Under the pieces are notes generated by a model. It was not told the DNA's origin. It saw nothing but the letters and a program-made list of their open reading frames with translations, and ran no database searches. This document shows, one piece after another, positions 4,672-11,997 of a DNA stretch of 13,088 nt. The first letter of the stretch is position 1, and every line of letters begins with the position of its first letter. The stretch comes from JAJPJG01 sp034667645 (GTDB lineage Bacteria > Verrucomicrobiota > Verrucomicrobiia > Chthoniobacterales > Chthoniobacteraceae): NCBI GenBank assembly GCA_034667645.1, contig JAXDQV010000109.1, positions 1 to 13,088 of the forward strand. The letters are read 5' to 3'. The translations under genes and the position numbers were made by a program.

Positions 4672-5772
4672 ATGATCATCGGCGTTCCGAAGGAAATCAA
4701 AGAGCAGGAAAATCGCGTCGCGCTGCTTCCCTCCACGGCTTATCAGCTGGTGAAAAACGGGCATCGCGTGCTCGTCGAAAACCGTGCCGGCGCAGGCTGC
4801 GGTTACATGGATGCGGATTATGAAAAAGCCGGCGCGGAGCTGGTGGAGCGGCATACGGAGGTTTTTGAGCTCGCGGATTTGGTCGTTAAAGTGAAAGAGC
4901 CTTTGCCGGAAGAATATCCCCTGCTCCGTCGCGAGCAGATTCTTTTCACCTATCTCCATCTCGCTGCGAGTCGCCGGCTCACTGACGCGCTGCTCACTTC
5001 CGGCGTGACGGCCATCGCCTACGAGACTGTGGAGGTGAACCGCCGGCTGCCGCTGCTCGAGCCGATGAGTGAGATCGCGGGTCGCATGTCGATCATCGTC
5101 GGCGGGTATTTTCTCGCGAAGCATTGCGGCGGCACCGGCGTGCTCCTCGGTGGGGTTCCGGGCGTGCTGCCGGGTCGCGTGGTCGTGCTGGGCGGCGGCT
5201 CCGCCGGCGTGAATTCCGCGCGGATGGCCACTGGCCTTGGGGCCGACGTGACGATTCTCGAAGTCGATGTCGAGCGCATGCGCTTCCTCGACATCACGAT
5301 GCACAGCGCGCACACGCTGTTTTCCAGCGAAGCGCATCTCATGGAACTCATGCCCGGCGTGGACCTGCTCATCGGCGCCGTGCTGCTGCCGGGAGCGAAA
5401 GCGCCGAAGCTCGTGAAGCGCGAAATGCTGCGGCTGATGAAACCCGGCAGCGTGTTTGTGGACATCGCCATTGACCAGGGCGGCTGCGCGGAGACTTCGC
5501 ATCCGACCACGCACGACGATCCCGTTTTCATCGAGGAAAACGTGACGCACTATTGCGTGGCAAATATGCCCGCGGCCTACGCCCGCACCGCGACGCAGGC
5601 GCTGACGAATGTGACGGCGCCCTACGTCGAGGCGCTCGCGATTTTCGGGCTGGAAGGCGCTTGCGAGCGGCATCCGGCGCTCATCCTCGGGATTAACGCA
5701 ATGGCTGGCGAACTGACGAATCACGCCGTGGCTGCGGCGCACGGACTGCCGTTTCACGCGCCGGCACTTTGA
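4672..5772 (+). CDS. ald: Alanine dehydrogenase
   Basis: This 366-residue NAD-dependent enzyme (EC 1.4.1.1) interconverts L-alanine with pyruvate and ammonia in the cytoplasm. The N-terminus MIIGVPKEIKEQENRVALLP carries the substrate-binding Arg of the family. VVKVKEPLPEEY supplies the conserved Lys and FTYLHLAASR the catalytic His. VVLGGGSAGVNSARMATGLG is the nucleotide-binding loop. DQGGCAETSHPTTHDDPVF and HYCVANMPAAYARTATQALT are family signatures. The frame is open upstream to 4618, but the ATG at 4672 matches the family N-terminus and leaves a five-base gap after algH. The last 80 bases are overlapped by the convergent pseudouridine synthase gene. Confidence 0.95.
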   Translation: MIIGVPKEIKEQENRVALLPSTAYQLVKNGHRVLVENRAGAGCGYMDADYEKAGAELVERHTEVFELADLVVKVKEPLPEEYPLLRREQILFTYLHLAASRRLTDALLTSGVTAIAYETVEVNRRLPLLEPMSEIAGRMSIIVGGYFLAKHCGGTGVLLGGVPGVLPGRVVVLGGGSAGVNSARMATGLGADVTILEVDVERMRFLDITMHSAHTLFSSEAHLMELMPGVDLLIGAVLLPGAKAPKLVKREMLRLMKPGSVFVDIAIDQGGCAETSHPTTHDDPVFIEENVTHYCVANMPAAYARTATQALTNVTAPYVEALAIFGLEGACERHPALILGINAMAGELTNHAVAAAHGLPFHAPAL

Positions 5773-6448
5773 GGGCGGCGACTTCTTTTTGCGTCAGAAA
5801 ACGCCACTCGCCGGGCTGCAAACCTTCCAGCCGCAACGAACCGATCCGGTTCCGGCCGAGACGTTTCACCTCGTAGCCGAGCGCGCGGAACATCAGTCGA
5901 ATCTGCCGTTTCAAGCCCTGTCGTAAAATCACGCGCAGCACCGTTTGCGTGAGCTTGTGCACCGCGTCGGCTTTCGCGCGCACGCCTTCGATGAAGACTC
6001 CTTTCAACAGCTTCTCGCGATCCGCCAAATCAAAGGGCCGATCGAGCAACACTTCATATTCCTTTTCGATTTTGAATCGCGGATGCGTCAACGCCAGTGA
6101 GAGATCACCGTCGTTGGTGAGCAGCAGCAATCCTTCGCTGTCCTTGTCGAGCCGTCCCACGTGGAAAATGCGCGGCCAGTGCTTTGGCAGCAGTTCAAAA
6201 ATCGTGCGTCGATCGCGCTCATCGGATGCCGTGCAGAGATAGCCCCGTGGCTTGTGCAGCAGGACGTAGAGCCGTTCTTCGACCTGCGCGCGTTTGCCGT
6301 TCACTTTCACAAAATCCGTGTCGGCGACTTCGGTCGCGAGGCTCGCGCAGACCTGGCCGTTGATCGTCACGCGGCCGGTGCGGATGAGTTCCTCGCAGCC
6401 GCGGCGCGATCCGAAGCCGGCGGCGGCGAGAAAACGATTGATACGCAT
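5693..6448 (-). CDS. Pseudouridine synthase, RsuA/RluB/RluF family
   Basis: This 251-residue enzyme isomerises a specific uridine of ribosomal RNA to pseudouridine. Residues 1-48 form an S4 RNA-binding domain (INRFLAAAGFGSRRGCEELI). The catalytic motif HVGRLDKDSEGLLLLTNDG has the essential Asp at about residue 101, and the C-terminal QGLKRQIRLMFRALGYEVKR is typical of the family. RsuA (16S) and RluB or RluF (23S) cannot be separated by eye, though the short S4 domain and the motif set favour RluB-like. About 20 basic residues after the usual end (past KEVAALK) are encoded antisense to the end of ald, so the native stop may have been lost. The gene is divergent from rex across a 91-base gap in which I see no clear operator. 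Confidence 0.9.
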   Translation of the reverse strand: MRINRFLAAAGFGSRRGCEELIRTGRVTINGQVCASLATEVADTDFVKVNGKRAQVEERLYVLLHKPRGYLCTASDERDRRTIFELLPKHWPRIFHVGRLDKDSEGLLLLTNDGDLSLALTHPRFKIEKEYEVLLDRPFDLADREKLLKGVFIEGVRAKADAVHKLTQTVLRVILRQGLKRQIRLMFRALGYEVKRLGRNRIGSLRLEGLQPGEWRFLTQKEVAALKVPARETAVRAPQPRRDSSVRQPLR

Positions 6449-6539
6449 GCATCACGATGACGACTGGAGGCGGTGAATACAACCGGCTCTTGCGTTTGGA
6501 CCGGGGGTCGAGCACCTTGGACGCAGGCTTTTTTCGCAA

Positions 6540-7160
6540 GTGTCGCGACTGCTCATTCCCCGCAAGACGGTTTACCGTCTTTCGCTTTATTACCGTGCTC
6601 TGCAGCAGCTCAGCGCCAACAACATTCGCACCGTGTCCTCCGCCGCCCTCGCCAAGGCCGCGGGTGTAAAGCCGACGCAACTGCGAAAAGACCTCACGCA
6701 TTTCGGCCAATTCGGCACCCGCGGGCTCGGCTACAACGTTGTCGCGCTGCACGCGAAACTCAACGAGGCACTTGGTGCGACTCGTTTGCAGTCGGTTTTA
6801 CTGGTCGGCGCCGGAAACCTAGGCGCGGCGCTGTTGCGCTATGGCGGTTTTACCAAGGAGGGTTTCGACATCCTGGCGGCCTTCGACATCGACACGTCGA
6901 AAACAGTTTCTGAGCGGCTTCGGGTCCACCTCTTGCCGATGGGGAAATTGCGGCCGTTCGTGCGGGAAACGAACGTAAAGCTGGCGATCCTCACCGTTCC
7001 CGGAACGGCGGCGCAGCAAGTAGCCGATCAACTAGTGGCGGCGGGAATCCGCGGCATCTTAAATTTTTCGCCAGTGATCCTCGACGTGCCCGAGGGCATC
7101 ATCGTCAACAACGTCGACCTCGCTCTCGAGCTCGAGAATCTGAGCTACTTCGTGCAATGA
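6540..7160 (+). CDS. rex: Redox-sensing transcriptional repressor Rex
   Basis: This 206-residue cytoplasmic repressor releases DNA when NADH rises and so couples transcription to the NADH/NAD+ ratio. The N-terminal winged helix (about residues 8-75) has YRLSLYYRALQQL, the recognition segment GVKPTQLRKDLTHFGQFGTR and GLGYNV. The Rossmann domain has LLVGAGNLGAALLRY (Gly at about 90, 92 and 95), FDIDTSK and ILTVPGTAAQQVADQL. GILNFSPVILDVPEGI and LALELENLSYFV are Rex C-terminal signatures. The start is a GTG at 6540; the conserved HTH begins just after it, so little could be missing. No typical Rex operator is seen in the 91-base upstream gap. The stop overlaps the next ATG as ATGA. Confidence 0.95.
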   Translation: MSRLLIPRKTVYRLSLYYRALQQLSANNIRTVSSAALAKAAGVKPTQLRKDLTHFGQFGTRGLGYNVVALHAKLNEALGATRLQSVLLVGAGNLGAALLRYGGFTKEGFDILAAFDIDTSKTVSERLRVHLLPMGKLRPFVRETNVKLAILTVPGTAAQQVADQLVAAGIRGILNFSPVILDVPEGIIVNNVDLALELENLSYFVQ

Positions 7161-7996
7161 GGCTCGCGCGCGTCGCCGCGCCGCACTTCGATCTCGCCCT
7201 CACGTTGCACTGCGGCCAGGTCTTTCACTGGCAGCCCCTTGGCCGCGGTTTTGCCGGAGCCATCGGCGACGATGCCGTTTTCATCGAACAGTGCGGTGAT
7301 GAATTGCGCACGAACGGCCGTCCGCAAATGATCGGCCGCTATTTTGCGCTGGATCATCCGCTCCTTGAAATCTACGGCAGCTTTCCCGATGACCCGGCGA
7401 TGGCGGAAGCGCTCGCGTTTTGCCGCGGCCTCCGAATCATTCGCCAGCCGGCTTGGGAATGCCTCGCGACGTTCATCACTTCCTCGATGAAACAGGTCGC
7501 GCACATCGCGCAGATCTCGCACACGCTGCGGAAACGTTTCGGCAAAAAACTCGCGTTGCGGGACGCCGAGGTGTTTGCCTATCCCGAACCGGAGAGGCTG
7601 GCGGCGCTGGAGGAAAAAGATTTGCGCGAATGTGCGCTCGGCTATCGCGCGAAGAATCTGCTCGCGACCGCGCGCATGATCGCGAGTGGCGAATTGGATT
7701 TGCAAAAGGTCGCAAGACTCGATGACGACAGCGCCCGCGCCGAACTGTGCCGCTTGCCGGGCGTGGGAGAAAAGGTCGCGAACTGCGTGCTGCTGTTTGC
7801 CTTCGAGCGAGTGCGCGCGTTTCCCATCGACGTGTGGATCGAACGGGTCTTGCGTGACAAATACTTTAAAGGCAAACGGCGCGTGACGGCCAAAAGACTG
7901 CGGCAGTTTTGCGAGAAATACTTCGGCCCCTTCGGCGGCTACGCGCAGCAATACTTGTTTCACCACGCCAGAAGCACCCGCCGAAAAACGCAATGA
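7157..7996 (+). CDS. ogg: 8-oxoguanine DNA glycosylase, OGG1 type
   Basis: This 279-residue bifunctional glycosylase/AP lyase is expected to remove 8-oxoguanine from oxidised DNA. The N-terminal domain carries LHCGQVFHWQP at about residues 17-27, the counterpart of the GQxFRW motif of OGG1 enzymes. The helix-hairpin-helix is LCRLPGVGEKVANCVLLF at 198-214, with the catalytic Lys at about 206, followed by FPIDVW with the conserved Asp at 225. The arrangement and length match the bacterial OGG1-like branch, not the short archaeal AGOG or MutM types. It overlaps rex and the next gene by four bases at each end (ATGA), implying translational coupling. Coexpression with a redox-sensing repressor fits a role in oxidative DNA damage. 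Confidence 0.9.
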   Translation: MRLARVAAPHFDLALTLHCGQVFHWQPLGRGFAGAIGDDAVFIEQCGDELRTNGRPQMIGRYFALDHPLLEIYGSFPDDPAMAEALAFCRGLRIIRQPAWECLATFITSSMKQVAHIAQISHTLRKRFGKKLALRDAEVFAYPEPERLAALEEKDLRECALGYRAKNLLATARMIASGELDLQKVARLDDDSARAELCRLPGVGEKVANCVLLFAFERVRAFPIDVWIERVLRDKYFKGKRRVTAKRLRQFCEKYFGPFGGYAQQYLFHHARSTRRKTQ

Positions 7997-8709
7997 ACAT
8001 TGACGTCATCCTGAGTCCGCCGGAAATCGATCTGCTGCCCCAGCGCGATCTCTCGACTGCAACCGTTGTCGTCTTCGACGTTCTCCGCGCCACGTCCTCC
8101 ATGATCACCGGTCTAGCGCACGGTATGACCGAGATTTTCCCGGCTCGCACGATCGAAGAAGCGCTCGAACTAAAAACGCGCAGGCCGGACGCGAAGCTCG
8201 GCGGCGAGCGGCACGGCGATCGGATCGAAGGTTTCGATCTTGGAAATTCGCCGTTGGAATATCGCGACCTGCGCGGCGAGCGCATCATCACCACGACGAC
8301 AAACGGAACGGTTGCGTTGCGCGCGAGCGAAGGCGCGCGAGAAGTGCTGGTCGGCGCTCTCCTGAACATGAACGCGCTTGTTTTACATCTGCAAAAGGAA
8401 AAACCGTCGGAACTGGTTCTAGTTTGCGCGGGCACTTTTCGCGAGCTGGCGCTGGAAGACGTGATCGCTGCCGGAATGCTCTGCGCACGCCTGTCGGGAA
8501 GCCCGAGCGATTCCGCACGTGTCGCGGAGGCGGTTTTTCGCCGGCACGAAAACGATCTTCTCGCAGCGTTGTCATCCGCTCGAAACGGCCGTGTGTTGCT
8601 CGGGAAAAATCGAGGGGCCGAAATCGAATGGTGCGCGCAAGTTTCGGCCTTTGACGTGGTCGGATCGCTGCGCGACGGAGTCATTCGCCCGCTCTCTGCG
8701 CGGGGTTGA
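7993..8709 (+). CDS. comB: ComB-like 2-phosphosulfolactate phosphatase
   Basis: This 238-residue protein belongs to the ComB family (EC 3.1.3.71), whose founding member hydrolyses 2-phosphosulfolactate to sulfolactate in coenzyme M biosynthesis. Characteristic motifs are VVVFDVLRATSSMITGLAHG (about residues 25-44), GERHGDRIEGFDLGNSPLEY (71-90), RIITTTTNGTVALRA (97-111) and VCAGTFRELALEDVIAAG. The ATG at 7993 overlaps the previous stop as ATGA; the frame is open further upstream, but that region encodes the glycosylase. No ComA, ComC or other sulfolactate genes are in the window, so the true substrate is uncertain. Bacterial ComB homologues are widespread and many have no tested function. Confidence 0.85.
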   Translation: MNIDVILSPPEIDLLPQRDLSTATVVVFDVLRATSSMITGLAHGMTEIFPARTIEEALELKTRRPDAKLGGERHGDRIEGFDLGNSPLEYRDLRGERIITTTTNGTVALRASEGAREVLVGALLNMNALVLHLQKEKPSELVLVCAGTFRELALEDVIAAGMLCARLSGSPSDSARVAEAVFRRHENDLLAALSSARNGRVLLGKNRGAEIEWCAQVSAFDVVGSLRDGVIRPLSARG

Positions 8710-8756
8710 GCCGAAAGATTTGCGTCTGCGCGGCTTGGAAATTATTTTGCACGTCC

Positions 8757-9914
8757 ATGTCCGAGCGGCAGAAAACATTTATCGCCCTGAGCGCGTCCGC
8801 GATTTTGCACGCGCTGATGTGCATATCGCTGATCGCGTGGGCCTGGCTGCGGCCCATGAAGATGCGCCAGGCGGTGCCGGATTTCTCGCAACTCGAGGTA
8901 ACGCTGATGCCGGCGGGCACCTCACCGCCACCTCCGGCGGTGGCGGCAACAACCGTTCCGCCGATGGTGGCGCCGACGCCGCCGCCAAAGGTCACGCGCA
9001 GCACGCTCGACGCGGACGGACTGGAGGCAACGGACATGGCTCCTGCCAAACCGTTGTTCGAATCGGACATTAACTCCCGCGCCGCCAGTGAACTGCCGGG
9101 ACTGGGAAGCCTGCCGCTGCCCAGCCAGGAGGGGAAGCAGCGGGAATTTGAGCAATTTAAAACGCAGGAGTTTTCCCTCGGGAAAGGCGCGCAGCCGGCG
9201 CAGGCGAAACTCGATCCGGCTGGGCGCCCGGCCCCTGTCGAAGCAAGTCCGCCAGCGCCGAAGCCGATGCCATCGGCCGCGCCGAAGGAACAAGCCGTCC
9301 CGCAATCAACACCGCGCCCGACGCCATTTTTTACTCCCACTCCGGCGCCGACCTCGACACCGGCAATCGCCAACGCCCTCGCGCTTGGAAAGCCGACGCC
9401 GGTGCCGTCTGTCCCGCCGCCCCCTACGCCCGTGCAAAGCGCCACTCCCGCACCGCAGCTTGCGAAGCTCGTGCCGACCCCCGCTTTGCGCGGGCATACG
9501 GAAGCTCCGCCCACAACCCCGCGCGAACCCGGTTACCAGCCACAGCGCGAGCAGACGAAAATCGAGGGTGGGATTTCCAACAAAGGCCGCCCGGGCGTGG
9601 ATGCCGTCGCGACGCCGCTCGGTCGCTATAAAAAGTCCATCGCGGATGCCATCGGGTCGCGCTGGTATTTCTACATCAACAACCGAATGGATTTGATCAC
9701 GGTCGGGGACGTCCATATTAAGTTTTACGTCAACGAAGCGGGTCACCCGGAAGACGTTAAAATCCTCTCGAACACGGCCAACGACACGTTTGGCAACTAC
9801 TGCATTCAATCCGTGACGGAAGCAAAAATCCCCGCGCTGCCGCCTGACGTCGCGTCGGCGCTGGTCAACGGCCGCCTCGAAATCGACTACCACTTCACCA
9901 TCTATCCGCAATGA
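8757..9914 (+). CDS. TonB/TolA-like energy transducer, proline-rich
   Basis: This 385-residue protein would span the periplasm from the inner membrane and pass proton-motive energy to outer-membrane proteins. Residues 1-7 are cytoplasmic. A single hydrophobic segment (about 8-31, FIALSASAILHALMCISLIA) is followed by a long proline-, alanine- and threonine-rich region (about 55-300, including many PTP and PAP steps). The last 80 or so residues form a TonB/TolA-type C-terminal domain (YKKSIADAIGSRWYFYINNR, VHIKFYVNEAGHPEDVKIL, LEIDYHFTIYP). The start at 8757 puts the membrane segment at the N-terminus and leaves a 47-base gap after comB. The downstream ExbB and ExbD genes confirm the role. TonB and TolA cannot be separated by eye. 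Confidence 0.85.
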   Translation: MSERQKTFIALSASAILHALMCISLIAWAWLRPMKMRQAVPDFSQLEVTLMPAGTSPPPPAVAATTVPPMVAPTPPPKVTRSTLDADGLEATDMAPAKPLFESDINSRAASELPGLGSLPLPSQEGKQREFEQFKTQEFSLGKGAQPAQAKLDPAGRPAPVEASPPAPKPMPSAAPKEQAVPQSTPRPTPFFTPTPAPTSTPAIANALALGKPTPVPSVPPPPTPVQSATPAPQLAKLVPTPALRGHTEAPPTTPREPGYQPQREQTKIEGGISNKGRPGVDAVATPLGRYKKSIADAIGSRWYFYINNRMDLITVGDVHIKFYVNEAGHPEDVKILSNTANDTFGNYCIQSVTEAKIPALPPDVASALVNGRLEIDYHFTIYPQ

Positions 9915-10612
9915 TCCTGCTCCTCGCCTCCACCGATTCGGTCATTAATTTCTTTCTCCAGGGCGGCTTTTTCATGGCGCTGCTGATGGTCTGTTCCGTC
10001 GTTTCGCTGGCGGTCATTTTGCTCCGCGGGTTTGCCCTGCGTCGCAACACCGTGATGCCGCCGGAGATCGAACAAGGCGTCGAGGAGTTGCAGCCGGGCG
10101 ACGACACCGAGGCGGTGGTGAAACTCGCGCGGCTCGTGCGAGGCGACGCGTCGCCGCTGGGTCGCATCGTGCAGGCGGGATTGCAGAATCTGCAGTGGCC
10201 CAAAATGGAAAACATCGAGGCCGTGCAAACGCGCGCGCGGCATGAAATCGTCCGGCTCGAAGCGGGACTGGTGGTGCTCGAAGTAGTGGTGGGAATCGCG
10301 CCGCTGCTCGGTCTTCTCGGGGCGGTTTCCGGCCTCGTCACGGTCTTCGCCCACCTCGGAGCCAGCGCCACCGTTAGCGATCCGCGCGGAATCGCGAAGG
10401 GAATTTCCGAGGCGCTGAGCACGACGATCGTCGGCCTCGCCATCGCGATCCCGAGTCTAATTGCATATTCGTATTTCTCGAAAAAAATCGAAACGATGGC
10501 CGCGGAAATCGAGTCGCTCATCTCGGAACTGCTGGCGAAGTGCTACTATCAGAAACAGCGCCGGCAGCCACTGCAGCCGGCCATCGTCGCGGAGATCGAT
10601 CAAATCTTATGA
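9911..10612 (+). CDS. exbB: ExbB/TolQ family proton channel protein
   Basis: This 233-residue inner-membrane protein forms, with ExbD/TolR, the proton-driven motor that powers TonB or TolA. Three hydrophobic segments are visible at about residues 18-40, 118-147 and 169-190. The second holds the family motif APLLGLLGAVSGLVTVF, and the third GISEALSTTIVGLAIAIPSL, both lining the channel in ExbB. The large cytoplasmic loop between the first and second segments is typical, and the length is normal. The ATG overlaps the TonB-like gene's stop (ATGA at 9911-9914), and its own stop overlaps the next start in the same way. Confidence 0.93.
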   Translation: MILLLASTDSVINFFLQGGFFMALLMVCSVVSLAVILLRGFALRRNTVMPPEIEQGVEELQPGDDTEAVVKLARLVRGDASPLGRIVQAGLQNLQWPKMENIEAVQTRARHEIVRLEAGLVVLEVVVGIAPLLGLLGAVSGLVTVFAHLGASATVSDPRGIAKGISEALSTTIVGLAIAIPSLIAYSYFSKKIETMAAEIESLISELLAKCYYQKQRRQPLQPAIVAEIDQIL

Positions 10613-11016
10613 AGTTTTACACGCGCAAGCGCCGCGTGCCGTCGGTGATCATCGTCTCGCTGATCGATATTCTGGCGATCCTCCTGATCTTCGTCATCGT
10701 GACAACAACGTTTAAAAGTGCGCAGCCGGAGGTTGTCATCAAGTTGCCGGAATCGAGCACCGCCATCCCGGACGCGAACCCGGCGAATCCGGCCGTGCTG
10801 GCGATCACCAAGGACGAACAGCTTTTTCTCGATGGAAAATCCGTTGCGATCGATGAACTGCTGAAAGCGTTGCAGGGATTGCTGGCCGCCACGCCGAACC
10901 GACCTCTCGCTTTGAGCGCGGACACAAAAGCGCCCTTTGGTCTGATCATCAAAGTGCTCGATGTTTTGAAGCAGGCCGGGGTTAAAAACCTGCCCGCTTT
11001 CACGGAGGCGAAATGA
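10609..11016 (+). CDS. exbD: ExbD/TolR family biopolymer transport protein
   Basis: This 135-residue single-pass inner-membrane protein is the partner of the ExbB-like protein. A short basic cytoplasmic N-terminus (MKFYTRKRRVP) precedes one membrane segment (about 12-32) with the essential Asp at about residue 20 in SLIDILAILLIFVIVTTTF. The periplasmic domain includes AVLAITKDEQLFLDGKSVAI and ALSADTKAPFGLIIKVLDVL, as in ExbD. The ATG at 10609 overlaps the ExbB stop, which fixes the start despite an open frame upstream. A proton-relay Asp and the adjacent exbB make the assignment secure; ExbD and TolR cannot be distinguished here. Confidence 0.93.
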   Translation: MKFYTRKRRVPSVIIVSLIDILAILLIFVIVTTTFKSAQPEVVIKLPESSTAIPDANPANPAVLAITKDEQLFLDGKSVAIDELLKALQGLLAATPNRPLALSADTKAPFGLIIKVLDVLKQAGVKNLPAFTEAK

Positions 11017-11591
11017 TTTTGCCGATCCTCAAATACGGTGAGCCCGTGCTCCGGGCGAAAGGGAAACGCGTCGGGGAAATCACCGCAGCAGTTCGCGCCC
11101 TCGCCGATAACATGCTGGCGACGATGCGCGCAGCGAACGGCGTCGGTCTCGCCGCGCAGCAGGTCGGGGAGCCGTTGCAACTTGCGATCGTGGACGTGGC
11201 CGGGGTCGAGGATCGCCCGAGCGAGATGTTTGTTGATGGGCAACTCGTGGACTTGGGCGCCTGGATGCCGCTGATTTTCACAAATCCAGAACTCACTCTC
11301 GACAAAGCGAGAACCGTCGGCTCCGAAGGTTGCCTTAGTTTTCCCGACATCACCGCTGACATCTCACGCGCAGCCAGAGTCCGTGTGCGCGTGCGTTTGC
11401 TCGATGGACGCGACCTCGAATTCGAAGCGACGGGCCTGCTCGCACGCGCTCTTCAGCACGAGGTCGATCATCTCAATGGCGTCCTGTTTATCGACCGGAT
11501 GAATTCCGCCACGAAAGCCGGCCTCGCGGGGCGCCTCAAGCGGCTGCAGCGCGAAACGCTTGCGCCGAGTCCGGCTGGTCTAAACAAGTGA
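11013..11591 (+). CDS. def: Peptide deformylase
   Basis: This 192-residue metalloenzyme (EC 3.5.1.88) removes the formyl group from the N-terminal methionine of new proteins. The three family motifs are intact: GVGLAAQQ (43-50), EGCLS (105-109) with the metal-binding Cys at 107, and QHEVDH (148-153) with metal ligands His149 and His153 and catalytic Glu150. A short insert (about 66-84) between motifs I and II is slightly longer than in the Escherichia coli enzyme. The ATG overlaps the exbD stop as ATGA, so it is translationally coupled to the energy-transduction genes rather than placed beside fmt as in many bacteria. Confidence 0.96.
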   Translation: MILPILKYGEPVLRAKGKRVGEITAAVRALADNMLATMRAANGVGLAAQQVGEPLQLAIVDVAGVEDRPSEMFVDGQLVDLGAWMPLIFTNPELTLDKARTVGSEGCLSFPDITADISRAARVRVRVRLLDGRDLEFEATGLLARALQHEVDHLNGVLFIDRMNSATKAGLAGRLKRLQRETLAPSPAGLNK

Positions 11592-11595
11592 AATC

Positions 11596-11988
11596 TTGAC
11601 CGCCACGCGGTGGAGGGATTTCGTCAGCCTGATGAAACCACCGCTTTCAGTCATCGTCCCGCTTTGGATCGTCGCCGGATGTTCGCTCTGGATGGCGTGG
11701 CAGATCACCCAGACTCCGACGGTCAAAATCGCCCATGACCGGCAGGGCAATATTTCGAGCAGCAATGAAGGAGAGCCGCTTGATGTGCACATCGTGGGCA
11801 CCAACTCGCCGGTCGAAGTGGCCATCAAGAGTTTCGACATCACCGAGCCGCTCGACGTGAACATGGCGTCATCCAACCCGAACGCGGGCTTCAACGTAAA
11901 TATCGTAGGCTCCGCGCGTCCCCTGGAAGTTAGCGTGGATGATTCAACGCCAATCCAGGTGCAAACGCAGGCCCTGCCGGCGCAATAG
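11596..11988 (+). CDS. Small membrane-anchored protein with internal beta-type repeats, unknown function
   Basis: The predicted 130-residue protein has one membrane segment (about 16-37, PPLSVIVPLWIVAGCSLWMA) and then an extracytoplasmic part built from repeated PLxVxI-type units: EPLDVHIVG, SPVEVAIKSF, EPLDVNM, FNVNIVG, RPLEVSVD and TPIQVQT. The alternating pattern suggests stacked beta strands. I recognise no family. Two starts are possible: TTG at 11596, four bases after the deformylase stop, or ATG at 11632, which would start two residues before the hydrophobic segment and has GGAGGG somewhat far upstream (11612-11617). Its place at the end of the TonB/ExbB/ExbD cluster hints at an envelope role, by context only. 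Confidence 0.65.
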   Translation: MTATRWRDFVSLMKPPLSVIVPLWIVAGCSLWMAWQITQTPTVKIAHDRQGNISSSNEGEPLDVHIVGTNSPVEVAIKSFDITEPLDVNMASSNPNAGFNVNIVGSARPLEVSVDDSTPIQVQTQALPAQ

Positions 11989-11997
11989 CAGCTTCGG

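Noticed and set aside
4669..5757. Long minus-strand open frame opposite alanine dehydrogenase (362 codons)
   Set aside because: It is His/Arg-rich with no domain, lies entirely antisense to a clear enzyme gene, and is typical of the open shadow frames of GC-rich coding DNA.
6449..6539. Rex operator in the gap upstream of rex
   Set aside because: No TTGTGA...TCACAA-type palindrome could be found by eye in the 91 bases.
7145..7993. Minus-strand open frame opposite the OGG1-type gene
   Set aside because: It mirrors the glycosylase codons exactly, is rich in Arg, Phe and Ala, and has no recognisable motif.
8681..9514. Gly-rich minus-strand open frame opposite the TonB-like gene
   Set aside because: The Gly/Ala/Ser-rich sequence is the antisense image of the Pro-rich codons of the TonB-like spacer.
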